A program made the position numbers and the translations under genes. From positions 1 to 64,000 of the forward strand of contig NZ_LOHS01000058.1 in assembly GCF_001642995.1 (NCBI RefSeq): DNA of 64,000 nucleotides, given 5' to 3'. The stretch is from Streptomyces jeddahensis. GTDB lineage: Bacteria; Actinomycetota; Actinomycetes; Streptomycetales; Streptomycetaceae. Under the pieces are notes generated by a model that saw only the letters and a list, made by a program, of their open reading frames with translations, did no database searches and had not been told where the DNA came from. Shown piece by piece: positions 1 to 8,014 of this stretch (positions are counted from its first letter, which is position 1; each line of letters opens with the position of its first letter).

Positions 1-206
1 GCCGTGGTCGGCTGGCGCGCCACCTGCCGGTGGCCGGGTCGGGGCCGCGCCGGGATGTACGTCCTCGGTCCGGCGCCGAGCCGTCATGGTTCGGCGAGCC
101 GTACGTTTGCGCCAGCCGCTGCGGGCGCACCCCCCGCCACGTCTCCTTCGGCGCGTGGGCGGCTTCCCGGCCGGTGGCCGGTCCGCTGTGGGCGGCCGTG
201 CCGCGA

Positions 207-245
207 CCGTTGTGGGCAACCGATCCCCACCGTTGTGGGCAATCG
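207..245. repeat. Two direct repeats, 23-bp period
   Basis: The 16-mer CCGTTGTGGGCAACCG (207-222) recurs at 230-245 with one change (AACCG to AATCG). The second copy forms the left arm of the larger palindrome that follows. Confidence 0.7.
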
Positions 246-304
246 TTCCGCTGGGGGGTGCCCCCAGGCCCTTAAGGGTCTGGGGGAGGAACGGGTGGGC
301 ACAA
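233..304. repeat. 72-bp imperfect palindromic element with inner hairpin
   Basis: The outer arms TTGTGGGCAATCGTTCC (233-249) and GGAACGGGTGGGCACAA (288-304) pair at 13 of 17 positions. Inside them, CCCCCAGGCCC (261-271) and GGGTCTGGGGG (276-286) form an 11-bp stem around a TTAA loop. The structure resembles the dispersed GC-rich palindromes common between genes in Streptomyces. That family assignment is from memory and is an inference. Confidence 0.6.
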
Positions 305-494
305 CCCACGACGGCGGGTGCGCCTCTGCCGTCGAGTGGCCCCAGGAGCCCGCAGGAGAAACAGGGCCGCGGCCACCGTTGTCAGTGGCCCGGTCCACAG
401 TTGTCGGTGGGGCGGTCCACAATGGTCCGCGTCAGATCCGTTCATGTCCCAGTGCCCCATGGCCCGGCAGACAGTGTGAAGGAGCCGCGCAGCG

Positions 495-2948
495 ATGGCC
501 CGCCGCAGCACGAAGACCCCGCCGCCCGACGACTTCGAGGAGAGGATCCTCGACATCGACGTCGTCGACGAGATGCAGGGCTCCTTCCTCGAGTACGCCT
601 ACTCGGTGATCTACTCCCGGGCCCTGCCGGACGCCCGGGACGGCATGAAGCCCGTGCACCGCCGCATCGTCTACCAGATGAACGAGATGGGCCTGCGCCC
701 CGACCGCGGCTATGTGAAGTGCGCCCGCGTCGTCGGCGAGGTCATGGGTAAGTTGCACCCGCACGGCGACGCGTCGATCTACGACGCCCTGGTGCGCATG
801 GCGCAGCCGTTCTCCATGCGCCTGCCGCTCGTCGACGGCCACGGCAACTTCGGTTCTCTCGGCAACGACGACCCGCCGGCCGCCATGCGGTACACGGAGT
901 GCCGTATGGCCGACGCCACGTCGCTGATGACGGAGTCCATCGACGAGGACACGGTCGACTTCCAGCCGAACTACGACGGCCAGGAGCGGGAGCCGGTGGC
1001 CCTGCCCGCCGCGTATCCGAACCTGCTGGTCAACGGCGCGTCCGGGATCGCGGTCGGCATGGCGACGAACATGCCGCCGCACAACCTCGGCGAGGTCATC
1101 GCCGCCGCCCGCCATCTGATCAGGCACCCGGGCGCCGACCTCGACACGCTCATGAAGTACGTCCCGGGCCCGGACCTGCCCACGGGCGGCCGCATCGTCG
1201 GCCTCTCGGGGATCAGGGACGCGTACGAGACGGGCCGCGGCACGTTCAAGATGCGCGCGACGGTCTCCGTGGAGACCGTGACAGCGCGCCGCAAGGGCCT
1301 CGTCGTGACCGAGCTGCCGTTCACCGTCGGCCCGGAGAAGGTGATCGCCAAGATCAAGGACCTGGTCGGCTCGAAGAGGCTGCAGGGCATCGCCGACGTC
1401 AAGGACCTCACGGACCGTGCGCACGGCCTGCGCCTGGTGATCGAGATCAAGAACGGCTTCGTGCCGGAGGCGGTCCTGGAGCAGCTGTACAAGCTGACGC
1501 CCATGGAGGAGTCCTTCGGCATCAACAACGTGGCGCTGGTCGATGGCCAGCCGCTCACGCTGGGCCTGAAGGAGCTGCTCGAGGTCTACCTCGACCACCG
1601 CTTCGACGTCGTGCGCCGCCGCAGCGAGTTCCGCCGTGGCAAGAAGCGCGACCGGCTGCACCTGGTCGACGGCCTGCTGGTCGCCCTGATCGACATCGAC
1701 GAGGTCATCCAGCTCATCCGCTCCAGTGAGAACTCCGCGCAGGCCAAGGAGCGCCTGATGAGGCGGTTCGCGCTGAGCGACGTCCAGACGCAGTACATCC
1801 TCGACACGCCGCTGCGCCGCCTCACCAAGTTCGACCGCATCGAGCTGGAGGCGGAGCGGGACCGGCTGAACGCGGAGATCGAGGAGCTGACCCGCGTCCT
1901 CGAATCGGACGCCGAGCTGCGCAAGCTCGTGTCGAACGAACTGGCCGCCGTGGCGAAGAAGTTCGGCACGGAACGGCGCACGGTCCTGCTGGAGTCGGCG
2001 GCCGCCCCCGCGGCCGCGGTGCCGCTGCAGGTCGCCGACGACCCGTGCCGGGTGCTGCTGTCGTCGACGGGCCTCCTGGCGCGTACGCCCAACGGCAACC
2101 CCTTCGAGGACGGCGGCGGCAAGCGCGTCAAGCACGATGTGGTCGTGTCGTGCGTGCCGGCGACGGCGCGTGGCGAGGTGGGCGCGGTCACGTCGTCCGG
2201 CCGGCTGCTGCGCATCTCGGTCATCGACCTGCCGCAGCTTCCGGAGTCGACACCGTCGCCCAACCTCTCGGGCGGCGCCCCGCTGTCGGAGTTCCTGTCC
2301 CTGGAGGCCGATGAGCGAGTCGTGTGCCTGACCACCCTCGACGAGTCGTCTCCCGGCCTGGCGCTCGGCACCGAGCAGGGCGTCGTCAAGCGCGTCGTCC
2401 CCGACTACCCGTCGAACAAGGACGAGCTGGAGGTCATCACCCTCAAGGAGGGCGACCGGATCGTCGGCGCGGTCGAGCTGCGTACGGGCGACGAGGACCT
2501 GGTCTTCATCACGGACGACGCCCAGCTGCTGCGCTACCAGGCTTCCGTGGTCCGCCCCCAGGGCCGCCCGGCCGGCGGTATGGCGGGCATCAAGCTGGCG
2601 GAGGGAGCGAAGGTCATCTCGTTCACCGCGGTCGACCCCTCGGCGGACGCTGTCGTCTTCACGGTCGCGGGCTCCCGCGGCACCCTGGACGACTCGGTCC
2701 AGACGACGGCGAAGCTGACCCCGTTCGACCAGTACCCGCGCAAGGGCCGCGCGACGGGCGGGGTGCGCTGCCAGCGGTTCCTGAAGGGCGAGGACTGCCT
2801 GAGCTTCGCCTGGGCCGGCGCGACACCCGCCCGCGCGGCACAGAAGAACGGCGCGCCGACGGAGCTGCCGGAGATCGACCCGCGCCGGGACGGCTCCGGC
2901 GTGTCGCTCGGCAAGCCGGTGGCGGTGGTGGCGGGACCGCCGGCGTAG
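495..2948 (+). CDS. parC: DNA topoisomerase IV / gyrase subunit A-type protein (ParC)
   Basis: This 817-residue type IIA topoisomerase A subunit cuts and rejoins DNA, and with ParE decatenates daughter chromosomes. The N-terminal breakage-reunion domain carries the active-site tyrosine in AAMRYTECR (Tyr133). A coiled segment near residues 455-480 and a C-terminal beta-propeller follow. I see no QRRGGKG gyrase box, so topoisomerase IV fits better than gyrase. The ATG start has AAGGAG ten bases upstream. In [10 protein letters not shown], the position equivalent to E. coli GyrA Ser83 is alanine (Ala93), while the Asp87 equivalent is kept (Asp97). Its partner parE lies at 10.3-12.5 kb on the other strand, the S. 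coelicolor arrangement as I recall it. Confidence 0.95.
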   Translation: MARRSTKTPPPDDFEERILDIDVVDEMQGSFLEYAYSVIYSRALPDARDGMKPVHRRIVYQMNEMGLRPDRGYVKCARVVGEVMGKLHPHGDASIYDALVRMAQPFSMRLPLVDGHGNFGSLGNDDPPAAMRYTECRMADATSLMTESIDEDTVDFQPNYDGQEREPVALPAAYPNLLVNGASGIAVGMATNMPPHNLGEVIAAARHLIRHPGADLDTLMKYVPGPDLPTGGRIVGLSGIRDAYETGRGTFKMRATVSVETVTARRKGLVVTELPFTVGPEKVIAKIKDLVGSKRLQGIADVKDLTDRAHGLRLVIEIKNGFVPEAVLEQLYKLTPMEESFGINNVALVDGQPLTLGLKELLEVYLDHRFDVVRRRSEFRRGKKRDRLHLVDGLLVALIDIDEVIQLIRSSENSAQAKERLMRRFALSDVQTQYILDTPLRRLTKFDRIELEAERDRLNAEIEELTRVLESDAELRKLVSNELAAVAKKFGTERRTVLLESAAAPAAAVPLQVADDPCRVLLSSTGLLARTPNGNPFEDGGGKRVKHDVVVSCVPATARGEVGAVTSSGRLLRISVIDLPQLPESTPSPNLSGGAPLSEFLSLEADERVVCLTTLDESSPGLALGTEQGVVKRVVPDYPSNKDELEVITLKEGDRIVGAVELRTGDEDLVFITDDAQLLRYQASVVRPQGRPAGGMAGIKLAEGAKVISFTAVDPSADAVVFTVAGSRGTLDDSVQTTAKLTPFDQYPRKGRATGGVRCQRFLKGEDCLSFAWAGATPARAAQKNGAPTELPEIDPRRDGSGVSLGKPVAVVAGPPA

Positions 2949-2949
2949 G

Positions 2950-4089
2950 TCAGCCGGCGTCCGCCTGCTCGGATTCCTGCAGGTAGTCGAGGTCCCGCAA
3001 GCCCTCGGCTCCCTGCAGGACCTCGGCTTCTTCTGGTCCCTGTACGTAGCGGAGGACGCCCCACATGCTGCGCTCGTCGGCGTGGGGGGCGTCCGGGCCG
3101 CCGAGTGAGCCGTCGCGGACGGCGTCGAGCTCCTTGTGAAGAGCGGCCGTGTCGATGCCGGAACCGATGAGGACGAGCTGGGTGAGCCGTGTCTCGTCGG
3201 CCGCCCAGGGCTCCGGGTAGAACCGCAGAAACGGCCCGACGGCATGCACGACGTACCGGTTCCGCACGTCGGCCGCGCCGAAGTCGACATGCCCCTTGAT
3301 GCGGTAGAGCCCTTCGGGCCTGTGCTCGAGGAAGTCCATCAGCCGACGTGGGCTCAGCGGCACGTCGGAGGTGAAGGAGAGACTGTCGTAGGCGGCGTGC
3401 AGGTGACCGCCGTGATCGTCGGCGTCGCCGTGTGCACCGTCATGGTCATGGAGGTCATCGAAGGAAAGCTGCCCGATCCGCTCCTCGGCGGGCTTGCGGT
3501 CGAAGAGCAGTTCGGGATCGATCCGCCCGTACGACGCGGGGACGACGGCCGCGCCGCCCGCAAGCCCGCGGACCCGGTCGATGGTGCGCTCCCGCTGCCC
3601 CTCCGGCACCCGGTCGGCCTTGTTGACCACGACGAGGTCGGCGATGGCGACGTGCCGCTCGAGCTCCGGATGCCGCTCCCGGGTGTTGTCGAACTCGGCA
3701 GCGTCGACCACCTCGACCAACCCGCCGTACACGACACGCGGATTCTCACTGGCGAGAACCATGCGGACGAGTTCCTGCGGCTCGGCGAGACCGCTCGCCT
3801 CGATGACGACGACGTCGATACCGGCGGAAGGCCGCGTCAACTTGTCCAGGTACTGGTCGAGATCGCTCGCATCCACGGCGCAGCACAGGCAGCCGTTGCC
3901 GAGCGAGACGGTCGAGTCGCCGAGCGCTCCCGCCACCGCCATCGCGTCGATCTCGATCGCCCCGAAGTCATTGACGATCGCGCCGATCCGGCTGCCTCTG
4001 CTGCTGTGCAGGAGGTGGTTGAGCAGCGTGGTCTTCCCGGCTCCCAGGAACCCCGCGAGTACGACGACCGGGACCTGGCGCTCACTCAA
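2950..4089 (-). CDS. CobW/COG0523-family GTP-binding metallochaperone
   Basis: This is a 379-residue G3E-family GTPase. The P-loop GFLGAGKTT is at residues 13-21, the family's CxCC metal motif appears as NGCLCCAV, the guanine specificity motif is NKAD, and a CobW C-terminal domain follows. A His/Asp-rich stretch (DLHDHDGAHGDADDHGGH) probably binds metal. COG0523 proteins deliver or insert zinc, cobalt or other metals; the metal cannot be told from sequence. I chose the TTG at 4089, preceded by AAAGG eight bases upstream, because the product then begins directly at the GTPase fold. The longer open frame adds 39 unrelated residues. It converges on parC with one base between the stop codons. I found no recognisable Zur box upstream. 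Confidence 0.85.
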   Translation of the reverse strand: MSERQVPVVVLAGFLGAGKTTLLNHLLHSSRGSRIGAIVNDFGAIEIDAMAVAGALGDSTVSLGNGCLCCAVDASDLDQYLDKLTRPSAGIDVVVIEASGLAEPQELVRMVLASENPRVVYGGLVEVVDAAEFDNTRERHPELERHVAIADLVVVNKADRVPEGQRERTIDRVRGLAGGAAVVPASYGRIDPELLFDRKPAEERIGQLSFDDLHDHDGAHGDADDHGGHLHAAYDSLSFTSDVPLSPRRLMDFLEHRPEGLYRIKGHVDFGAADVRNRYVVHAVGPFLRFYPEPWAADETRLTQLVLIGSGIDTAALHKELDAVRDGSLGGPDAPHADERSMWGVLRYVQGPEEAEVLQGAEGLRDLDYLQESEQADAG

Positions 4090-4501
4090 GCTGGCGACCT
4101 TTCTTGTGCGACGGGTGATGTACGGAGGTTCTTGGTCGACGACAGAGGGCCGCCCCAGAATATGTGCGCCCAGAACGGCGGCAAAGTGAACGATTGTTAG
4201 CAGCACTTGCTGGGCACACGTTGGGCAAGGCGCCGGGATGCGCGACCCGCACTTCCCTCCGTGCGCCTCCTCTCCGCCTCCCCGCCGATCAGAGCCGCGA
4301 TAGCGAGCTGCCTCCCGATGCCGCCCGAGCGGAATACGAGCGCATCGTGAAGGTCAGCCGCGAGACCCAGGTCCGCGCAAAGGCCGACATCCCCGACGCC
4401 TAGCCGCCCGTAGGCCTTCCAGGTCCGGCACCCAGACGCCCTGGTGCGGGACCCGAGGCGTTTTCGGGTCTCGGGTGCCCCAAGATTCCTCGCGCGGCAA
4501 T
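4090..4501. other. Intergenic region, divergent promoters
   Basis: This gap separates the CobW gene from the iron-box gene. An open frame at 4164-4403 (79 codons, plus strand) has a plausible-looking C-terminal part but no clear ribosome binding site and no family I recognise, so I do not call it. From 4427 to 4479 there are overlapping inverted repeats that could fold in alternative ways. Confidence 0.5.
4427..4479 (+). other. Cluster of competing inverted repeats
   Basis: GGCACCC (4427-4433) can pair with GGGTGCC (4473-4479). Its part GCACC can instead pair with GGTGC (4443-4447). A further stem joins ACCCGAG (4451-4457) and CTCGGGT (4470-4476). It lies just upstream of the predicted promoter of the next gene, so a terminator for upstream transcription is more likely than an attenuator. 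Confidence 0.35.
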
Positions 4502-4520
4502 TCAGGTTAGGCTCACCTAC
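4502..4520 (+). promoter_or_regulatory. DmdR/IdeR-type iron box abutting the start codon
   Basis: TCAGGTTAGGCTCACCTAC matches 17 of 19 positions of the actinobacterial iron box TTAGGTTAGGCTCACCTAA. The box contains a likely -10 hexamer TAGGCT (4508-4513), which places the transcription start at or next to the GTG at 4521. Iron-loaded repressor bound here would block RNA polymerase, and the transcript would be leaderless. Confidence 0.85.
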
Positions 4521-5468
4521 GTGAGCACATGCGCAACCGCCTCCCAGGCCCTCGACGAGCCCCTCGTCGGGACTGCCGCCACGGCGCGGACATGGCTGCT
4601 GGTGGAGCAGCCGGGCCCGTGGGGGGCCAAGGCGCTCACGTCCAGCCACCTGGACCCGGCGCTGGGCTGCGCCCTGGAGGCGGCCGCCGAGGGGACGGGC
4701 GTACGCGTGGCGCTCATCCGGCGCCCGGGCCGCCACGCCGACTGCCACACGCCCACCCGCCGACAGGTGTATGCAGCCCACACCACCCCCGGCACCACCT
4801 GGCTGCGAAGCGCCACAACAGAGTCCCTAGAGCAGTTGCTCACGCTCGACTTCCAGGCCCTCGGCGTGGGCGATCACCACACCTTCGACCGCGTCCTCCA
4901 GGGCGAGGCCCACACCGGCCCGCTCACCCTCGTCTGCACCAACGGCAAGCGCGACCGTTGCTGCGCACTCCTCGGCCGGCCCCTCGCCGCCGAGCTCGAG
5001 GCGTCGGGAGTCGACGGTGTCTGGGAGGTCACCCACCTCGGCGGCCACCGCTTCTCCCCGACGCTGCTGGTACTGCCGTACGGGTACGCGTACGGCCGGG
5101 TCGCGGCTCACCACGTGAAGGAGATCCTCGAAGGCGTCCGGGACGGCCGCATCGTCACCGAAAGGTGTCGTGGGAACTCCGCTTGGGAGCGGCCAGGGCA
5201 GGCGGCCGAGCTGGCGGTGCGTACGTCGACGGGCGAGGACCGCGCCGGGGCACTCACCGTCGTACGGACAGAGGGGACCGCCCCGCGCTGGGACGTGACC
5301 GTCGCCCACACCGACGGGCGCCGGTGGCGGGTGACCGTCGCGCAGGGGGCCTCCCTGCCGCCCCGCCCCGAAAGCTGCGGTTCGCCGCTGGGCTCACCGG
5401 CGAGGATGGACGTCGTAGCGGTGCGGGAGGTCCGTCCGGCGGCCCGCGCCGTCTGCCTCGCCCGCTGA
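4521..5468 (+). CDS. Sucrase/ferredoxin-like family protein, iron-regulated
   Basis: This 315-residue protein belongs to the sucrase/ferredoxin-like family (thioredoxin-like ferredoxin fold). The C-x7-CC cluster CTNGKRDRCC (Cys139, Cys147, Cys148) and the THLGGHRFSP motif near residue 180 are typical. Such proteins are thought to carry an iron-sulfur cluster; the cellular role is not established. The GTG start sits immediately after the iron box, so expression should rise under iron limitation. A role in iron-sulfur chemistry, such as reductive iron release from siderophores, is inference from regulation alone. It is about 37 kb from the siderophore operon. No partner gene adjoins it. Confidence 0.85.
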   Translation: MSTCATASQALDEPLVGTAATARTWLLVEQPGPWGAKALTSSHLDPALGCALEAAAEGTGVRVALIRRPGRHADCHTPTRRQVYAAHTTPGTTWLRSATTESLEQLLTLDFQALGVGDHHTFDRVLQGEAHTGPLTLVCTNGKRDRCCALLGRPLAAELEASGVDGVWEVTHLGGHRFSPTLLVLPYGYAYGRVAAHHVKEILEGVRDGRIVTERCRGNSAWERPGQAAELAVRTSTGEDRAGALTVVRTEGTAPRWDVTVAHTDGRRWRVTVAQGASLPPRPESCGSPLGSPARMDVVAVREVRPAARAVCLAR

Positions 5469-5554
5469 GATAGGGGCGGCAACAGGGGCTCCCGCTGAGA
5501 TAGGCGCCACAGAGGCTTAGGCGTAAGCCCGCCCGCCCCCGTACCTTCGTACCC

Positions 5555-7258
5555 ATGAGCCCGTCCTCCGCCGCCCGACGACTGCGTCTCGGCCTGCCCC
5601 GGCGCGTCTTCTCCCAGGTGCTGCTCATGCAGCTGGCGATAGCCGCCGGTGTCGCCGTGCTCGCCACCGGGCTCTTCCTCGCTCCGCTCAGCGACCAGCT
5701 CGACGACCAGGCGATGCGGCGCGCGCTCGCCATCGCGCAGACCACGGCGGCGCAGCCGCAGATCGCCGAGGACCTGCAGTCGTCACGGCCCACGCCCGAC
5801 GGCCCCGTGCAGGTCGAGGCGGAGCGGATACGCCGGGCCAGCGGCGCAGAGTACGTCGTGATCATGAACAAGCAGGGGATCCGCTGGTCGCACACCGAAC
5901 CCAAGGAGATAGGCAAGCCGGTCTCGACCGACCCCAGCACTGCGCTCGCCGGACACGACGTCATGGAGATCGACAGCGGCACACTCGGCCGCTCGGCCCG
6001 CGGCAAGGTCCCTCTGCGCGACGCCGACGGCACGATCGTCGGCGCGGTCTCGGTCGGCATCGAGTACGACAGCGTCCGGGCCCGGCTGATCAATGCCATA
6101 CCGGGACTGTTCGCCTACGCGGGCGGGGCCCTGGCGGTCGGTGCGCTCGCCGCGTACGTGATCTCCCGGCGGGTACAGCGGCAGACCCATGACCTGGCCT
6201 TCTCGGACATCTCCGCGCTGCTCGCCGAACGCGAGGCGATGCTGCACGGGATACGCGAGGGCGTGGTCGCCCTCGACCGCGGCGGCCGGATCCGGCTGCT
6301 CAACGACGAGGCCCAGCGGCTCCTCGGTCTCGACACGGAGGCGATCGGGCAGCCTCTGGACACGGCGCTCGGCCCCGGTCGTACGACCGATGTGCTGGCC
6401 GGGCGCGTCACCGGCACCGATCTGCTGACGGTGAGCGGCCAGCGCGTACTCGTCGCGAACCGCATGCCCACCGATGACGGCGGCGCCGTCGCAACCCTGC
6501 GCGACCGCACCGAGCTCGAACAGCTCGGCCGCGAGCTCGACTCCACCCGCGGCCTGATCGACGCCCTGCGCGCCCAGGACCACGAGCACGCCAACCGTAT
6601 GCACACGCTCCTCGGGCTGTTGGAGCTGGAGATGTACGACGACGCGGTGGAGTTCGTCGGCGAGGTCGTCGGCGATCACCGGGCCACCGCTGAACAGGTG
6701 ACCGAGAAGATCCACGATCCGCTGCTCGCCGCCCTGCTGGTCGGCAAGGCCACGGTCGCGGCGGAGCGCGGCGTGGCTCTGTGGATCTCGGACGACACGC
6801 TGCTCCCCGACCGGCTGATCGACGCCCGGGGGCTGGTCACCGTCGTAGGCAATCTCGTCGACAACGCGCTGGACGCCGTCGCGGGTGCTCCGCACGCGCG
6901 CGTGGAGGTCGAGTTGCGCGCCGAGGGGCGCACAGCTGTCCTCCGCGTCCGGGACACCGGGCCTGGAATCCCGGCTGAAAAGCGCGAGTTGGTCTTCACG
7001 GAGGGCTGGTCCACGAAGAAGCCCCCGGCGCACGGCAAGCGGGGCATCGGCCTCGCCCTGGTACGCCGGCTGGCCGAACGGCAGGGCGGCACTGCGCAGG
7101 TCGGCGAGGCGGTCGGCGGGGGCGCGGAGTTCACCGTGGTCCTGCCGGAGGCGCTCGCTGAGCCCGGCATGGCGACGGAGTCCGGGCACACTGTGGCCGC
7201 GGACGCCACGAGCGGTACGGGTAAGGCCCGTGCGACCACGATGGAGGAGTCGCGATGA
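5555..7258 (+). CDS. CitA/DcuS-type sensor histidine kinase
   Basis: This 567-residue membrane kinase has TM1 near residues 22-42, an extracytoplasmic PAS-like sensor (about 43-175), TM2 near 178-198, a cytoplasmic PAS domain (about 215-310), and a SpoOB-type dimerisation helix with phospho-acceptor histidine in QDHEHANRMH. The ATP-binding domain has N box VGNLVDNALDAV, DTGPGIP and GKRGIGLALV. Family members sense di- and tricarboxylates such as citrate or C4-dicarboxylates. The stop overlaps the response-regulator start (ATGA), so the two are translationally coupled. The carboxylate-type symporter operon converging just downstream is a plausible target, which is inference. Confidence 0.93.
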   Translation: MSPSSAARRLRLGLPRRVFSQVLLMQLAIAAGVAVLATGLFLAPLSDQLDDQAMRRALAIAQTTAAQPQIAEDLQSSRPTPDGPVQVEAERIRRASGAEYVVIMNKQGIRWSHTEPKEIGKPVSTDPSTALAGHDVMEIDSGTLGRSARGKVPLRDADGTIVGAVSVGIEYDSVRARLINAIPGLFAYAGGALAVGALAAYVISRRVQRQTHDLAFSDISALLAEREAMLHGIREGVVALDRGGRIRLLNDEAQRLLGLDTEAIGQPLDTALGPGRTTDVLAGRVTGTDLLTVSGQRVLVANRMPTDDGGAVATLRDRTELEQLGRELDSTRGLIDALRAQDHEHANRMHTLLGLLELEMYDDAVEFVGEVVGDHRATAEQVTEKIHDPLLAALLVGKATVAAERGVALWISDDTLLPDRLIDARGLVTVVGNLVDNALDAVAGAPHARVEVELRAEGRTAVLRVRDTGPGIPAEKRELVFTEGWSTKKPPAHGKRGIGLALVRRLAERQGGTAQVGEAVGGGAEFTVVLPEALAEPGMATESGHTVAADATSGTGKARATTMEESR

Positions 7259-7935
7259 TCGAGGTACTGGTCGTGGACGACGACGCCCGGGTCGCGCGGG
7301 TCAACGCCGCGTACGTGGCGAAGGTCGCGGGCTTCCATGTGGCGGGCGAGGCCCACACCGGAGCCGAAGCGCTGCAGCTGGTGGACAGTCTCCCCCGGCT
7401 CGACCTGGTGCTTCTCGACCACTATCTGCCGGACGAGACGGGCCTTGCGGTGGTACGCGAGATGCGGCGCCGCGGCCACCAGACCGACGTGATCATGGTG
7501 ACGGCGGCCCGTGACGTCTCCACAGTCCAGGCCGCGATGCGGCTCGGCGCGCTCCAGTACCTGGTCAAGCCGTTCGCCTTCGCGGGCCTGCGCGCCAAGC
7601 TCGAGGCGTACGCCGAGCTGCGCCGCACTCTCGACTCCGGCGGCCAGGCCGAGCAGGCCGAGGTCGACCGGATCTTCGGTGCTCTCTCGGCCGGTCCGGA
7701 GCCGGGGCTCCCCAAGGGCCATTCCCGCAACACCGCGGAGCTCGTACGCCGGGCGCTGGAGAGCGCCCAGGCCCCGTTGTCGGCACAAGAGATCGCGGAC
7801 CAGACAGGGCTGAGCCGGCAGACGGCCCAGCGCTATCTGAAGCTCCTTGAGCGCACCGGCCAGGCCAGGCTGACGCTGAAATACGGCGACGCGGGCCGTC
7901 CGCAGCACTGCTACGTCTGGGCGGCCCGCGTCTGA
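7255..7935 (+). CDS. CitB/DcuR-family response regulator
   Basis: This 226-residue regulator has a receiver domain with acidic pocket DDDA, phospho-acceptor Asp in LVLLDHYLP (near residue 54), Thr/Ala switch region VTAARD and conserved Lys in LVKPF. A C-terminal winged-helix region contains LSAQEIADQTGLSRQTAQRY. It is the cognate regulator of the overlapping kinase. The downstream symporter/DUF485 pair is its most obvious candidate target, by proximity only. Confidence 0.93.
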   Translation: MIEVLVVDDDARVARVNAAYVAKVAGFHVAGEAHTGAEALQLVDSLPRLDLVLLDHYLPDETGLAVVREMRRRGHQTDVIMVTAARDVSTVQAAMRLGALQYLVKPFAFAGLRAKLEAYAELRRTLDSGGQAEQAEVDRIFGALSAGPEPGLPKGHSRNTAELVRRALESAQAPLSAQEIADQTGLSRQTAQRYLKLLERTGQARLTLKYGDAGRPQHCYVWAARV

Positions 7936-7937
7936 CG

Positions 7938-7967
7938 GTGCGGCGGTCGAGGACGCGGCGGCCGCAC
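7938..7967. terminator. Possible bidirectional hairpin
   Basis: GTGCGGC (7938-7944) and GCCGCAC (7961-7967) form a 7-bp stem with a 16-base loop in the short gap between the response regulator and the converging symporter. There is no T-tract. Confidence 0.4.
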
Positions 7968-8014
7968 GCTAGGCCGACGGAGGGTTCAGCCGTACGGCAC
8001 TGGGGCCGGCGCTG

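Larger units (their letters stand above)
1..494. other. Non-coding region upstream of parC with repeats
   Basis: I see no convincing gene here. The stretch holds short direct repeats (about 207-245), a larger imperfect palindrome (233-304) and two copies of CGGTCCACA near 389 and 413. The parC ribosome binding site AAGGAG lies at its end. The upstream neighbour lies outside the window. Open frames across this stretch are what high G+C content produces by chance. Confidence 0.6.

Noticed and set aside
389..422. Two CGGTCCACA motifs upstream of parC as possible DnaA boxes
   Set aside because: The first three bases do not fit the Streptomyces DnaA box.
432..3290. A 952-codon open frame antisense to parC and the CobW gene
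   Set aside because: It is a high-G+C shadow: composition is dominated by Arg/Val/Leu/Asp with no domain, and both underlying genes are clear.
4164..4403. 79-codon open frame upstream of the iron-box gene
   Set aside because: Plausible C-terminal composition but no family, weak start context, and it overlaps the CobW leader on the other strand.
7255..7258. Apparent frameshift between the sensor kinase and response regulator
   Set aside because: It is a normal ATGA overlap of two complete genes.
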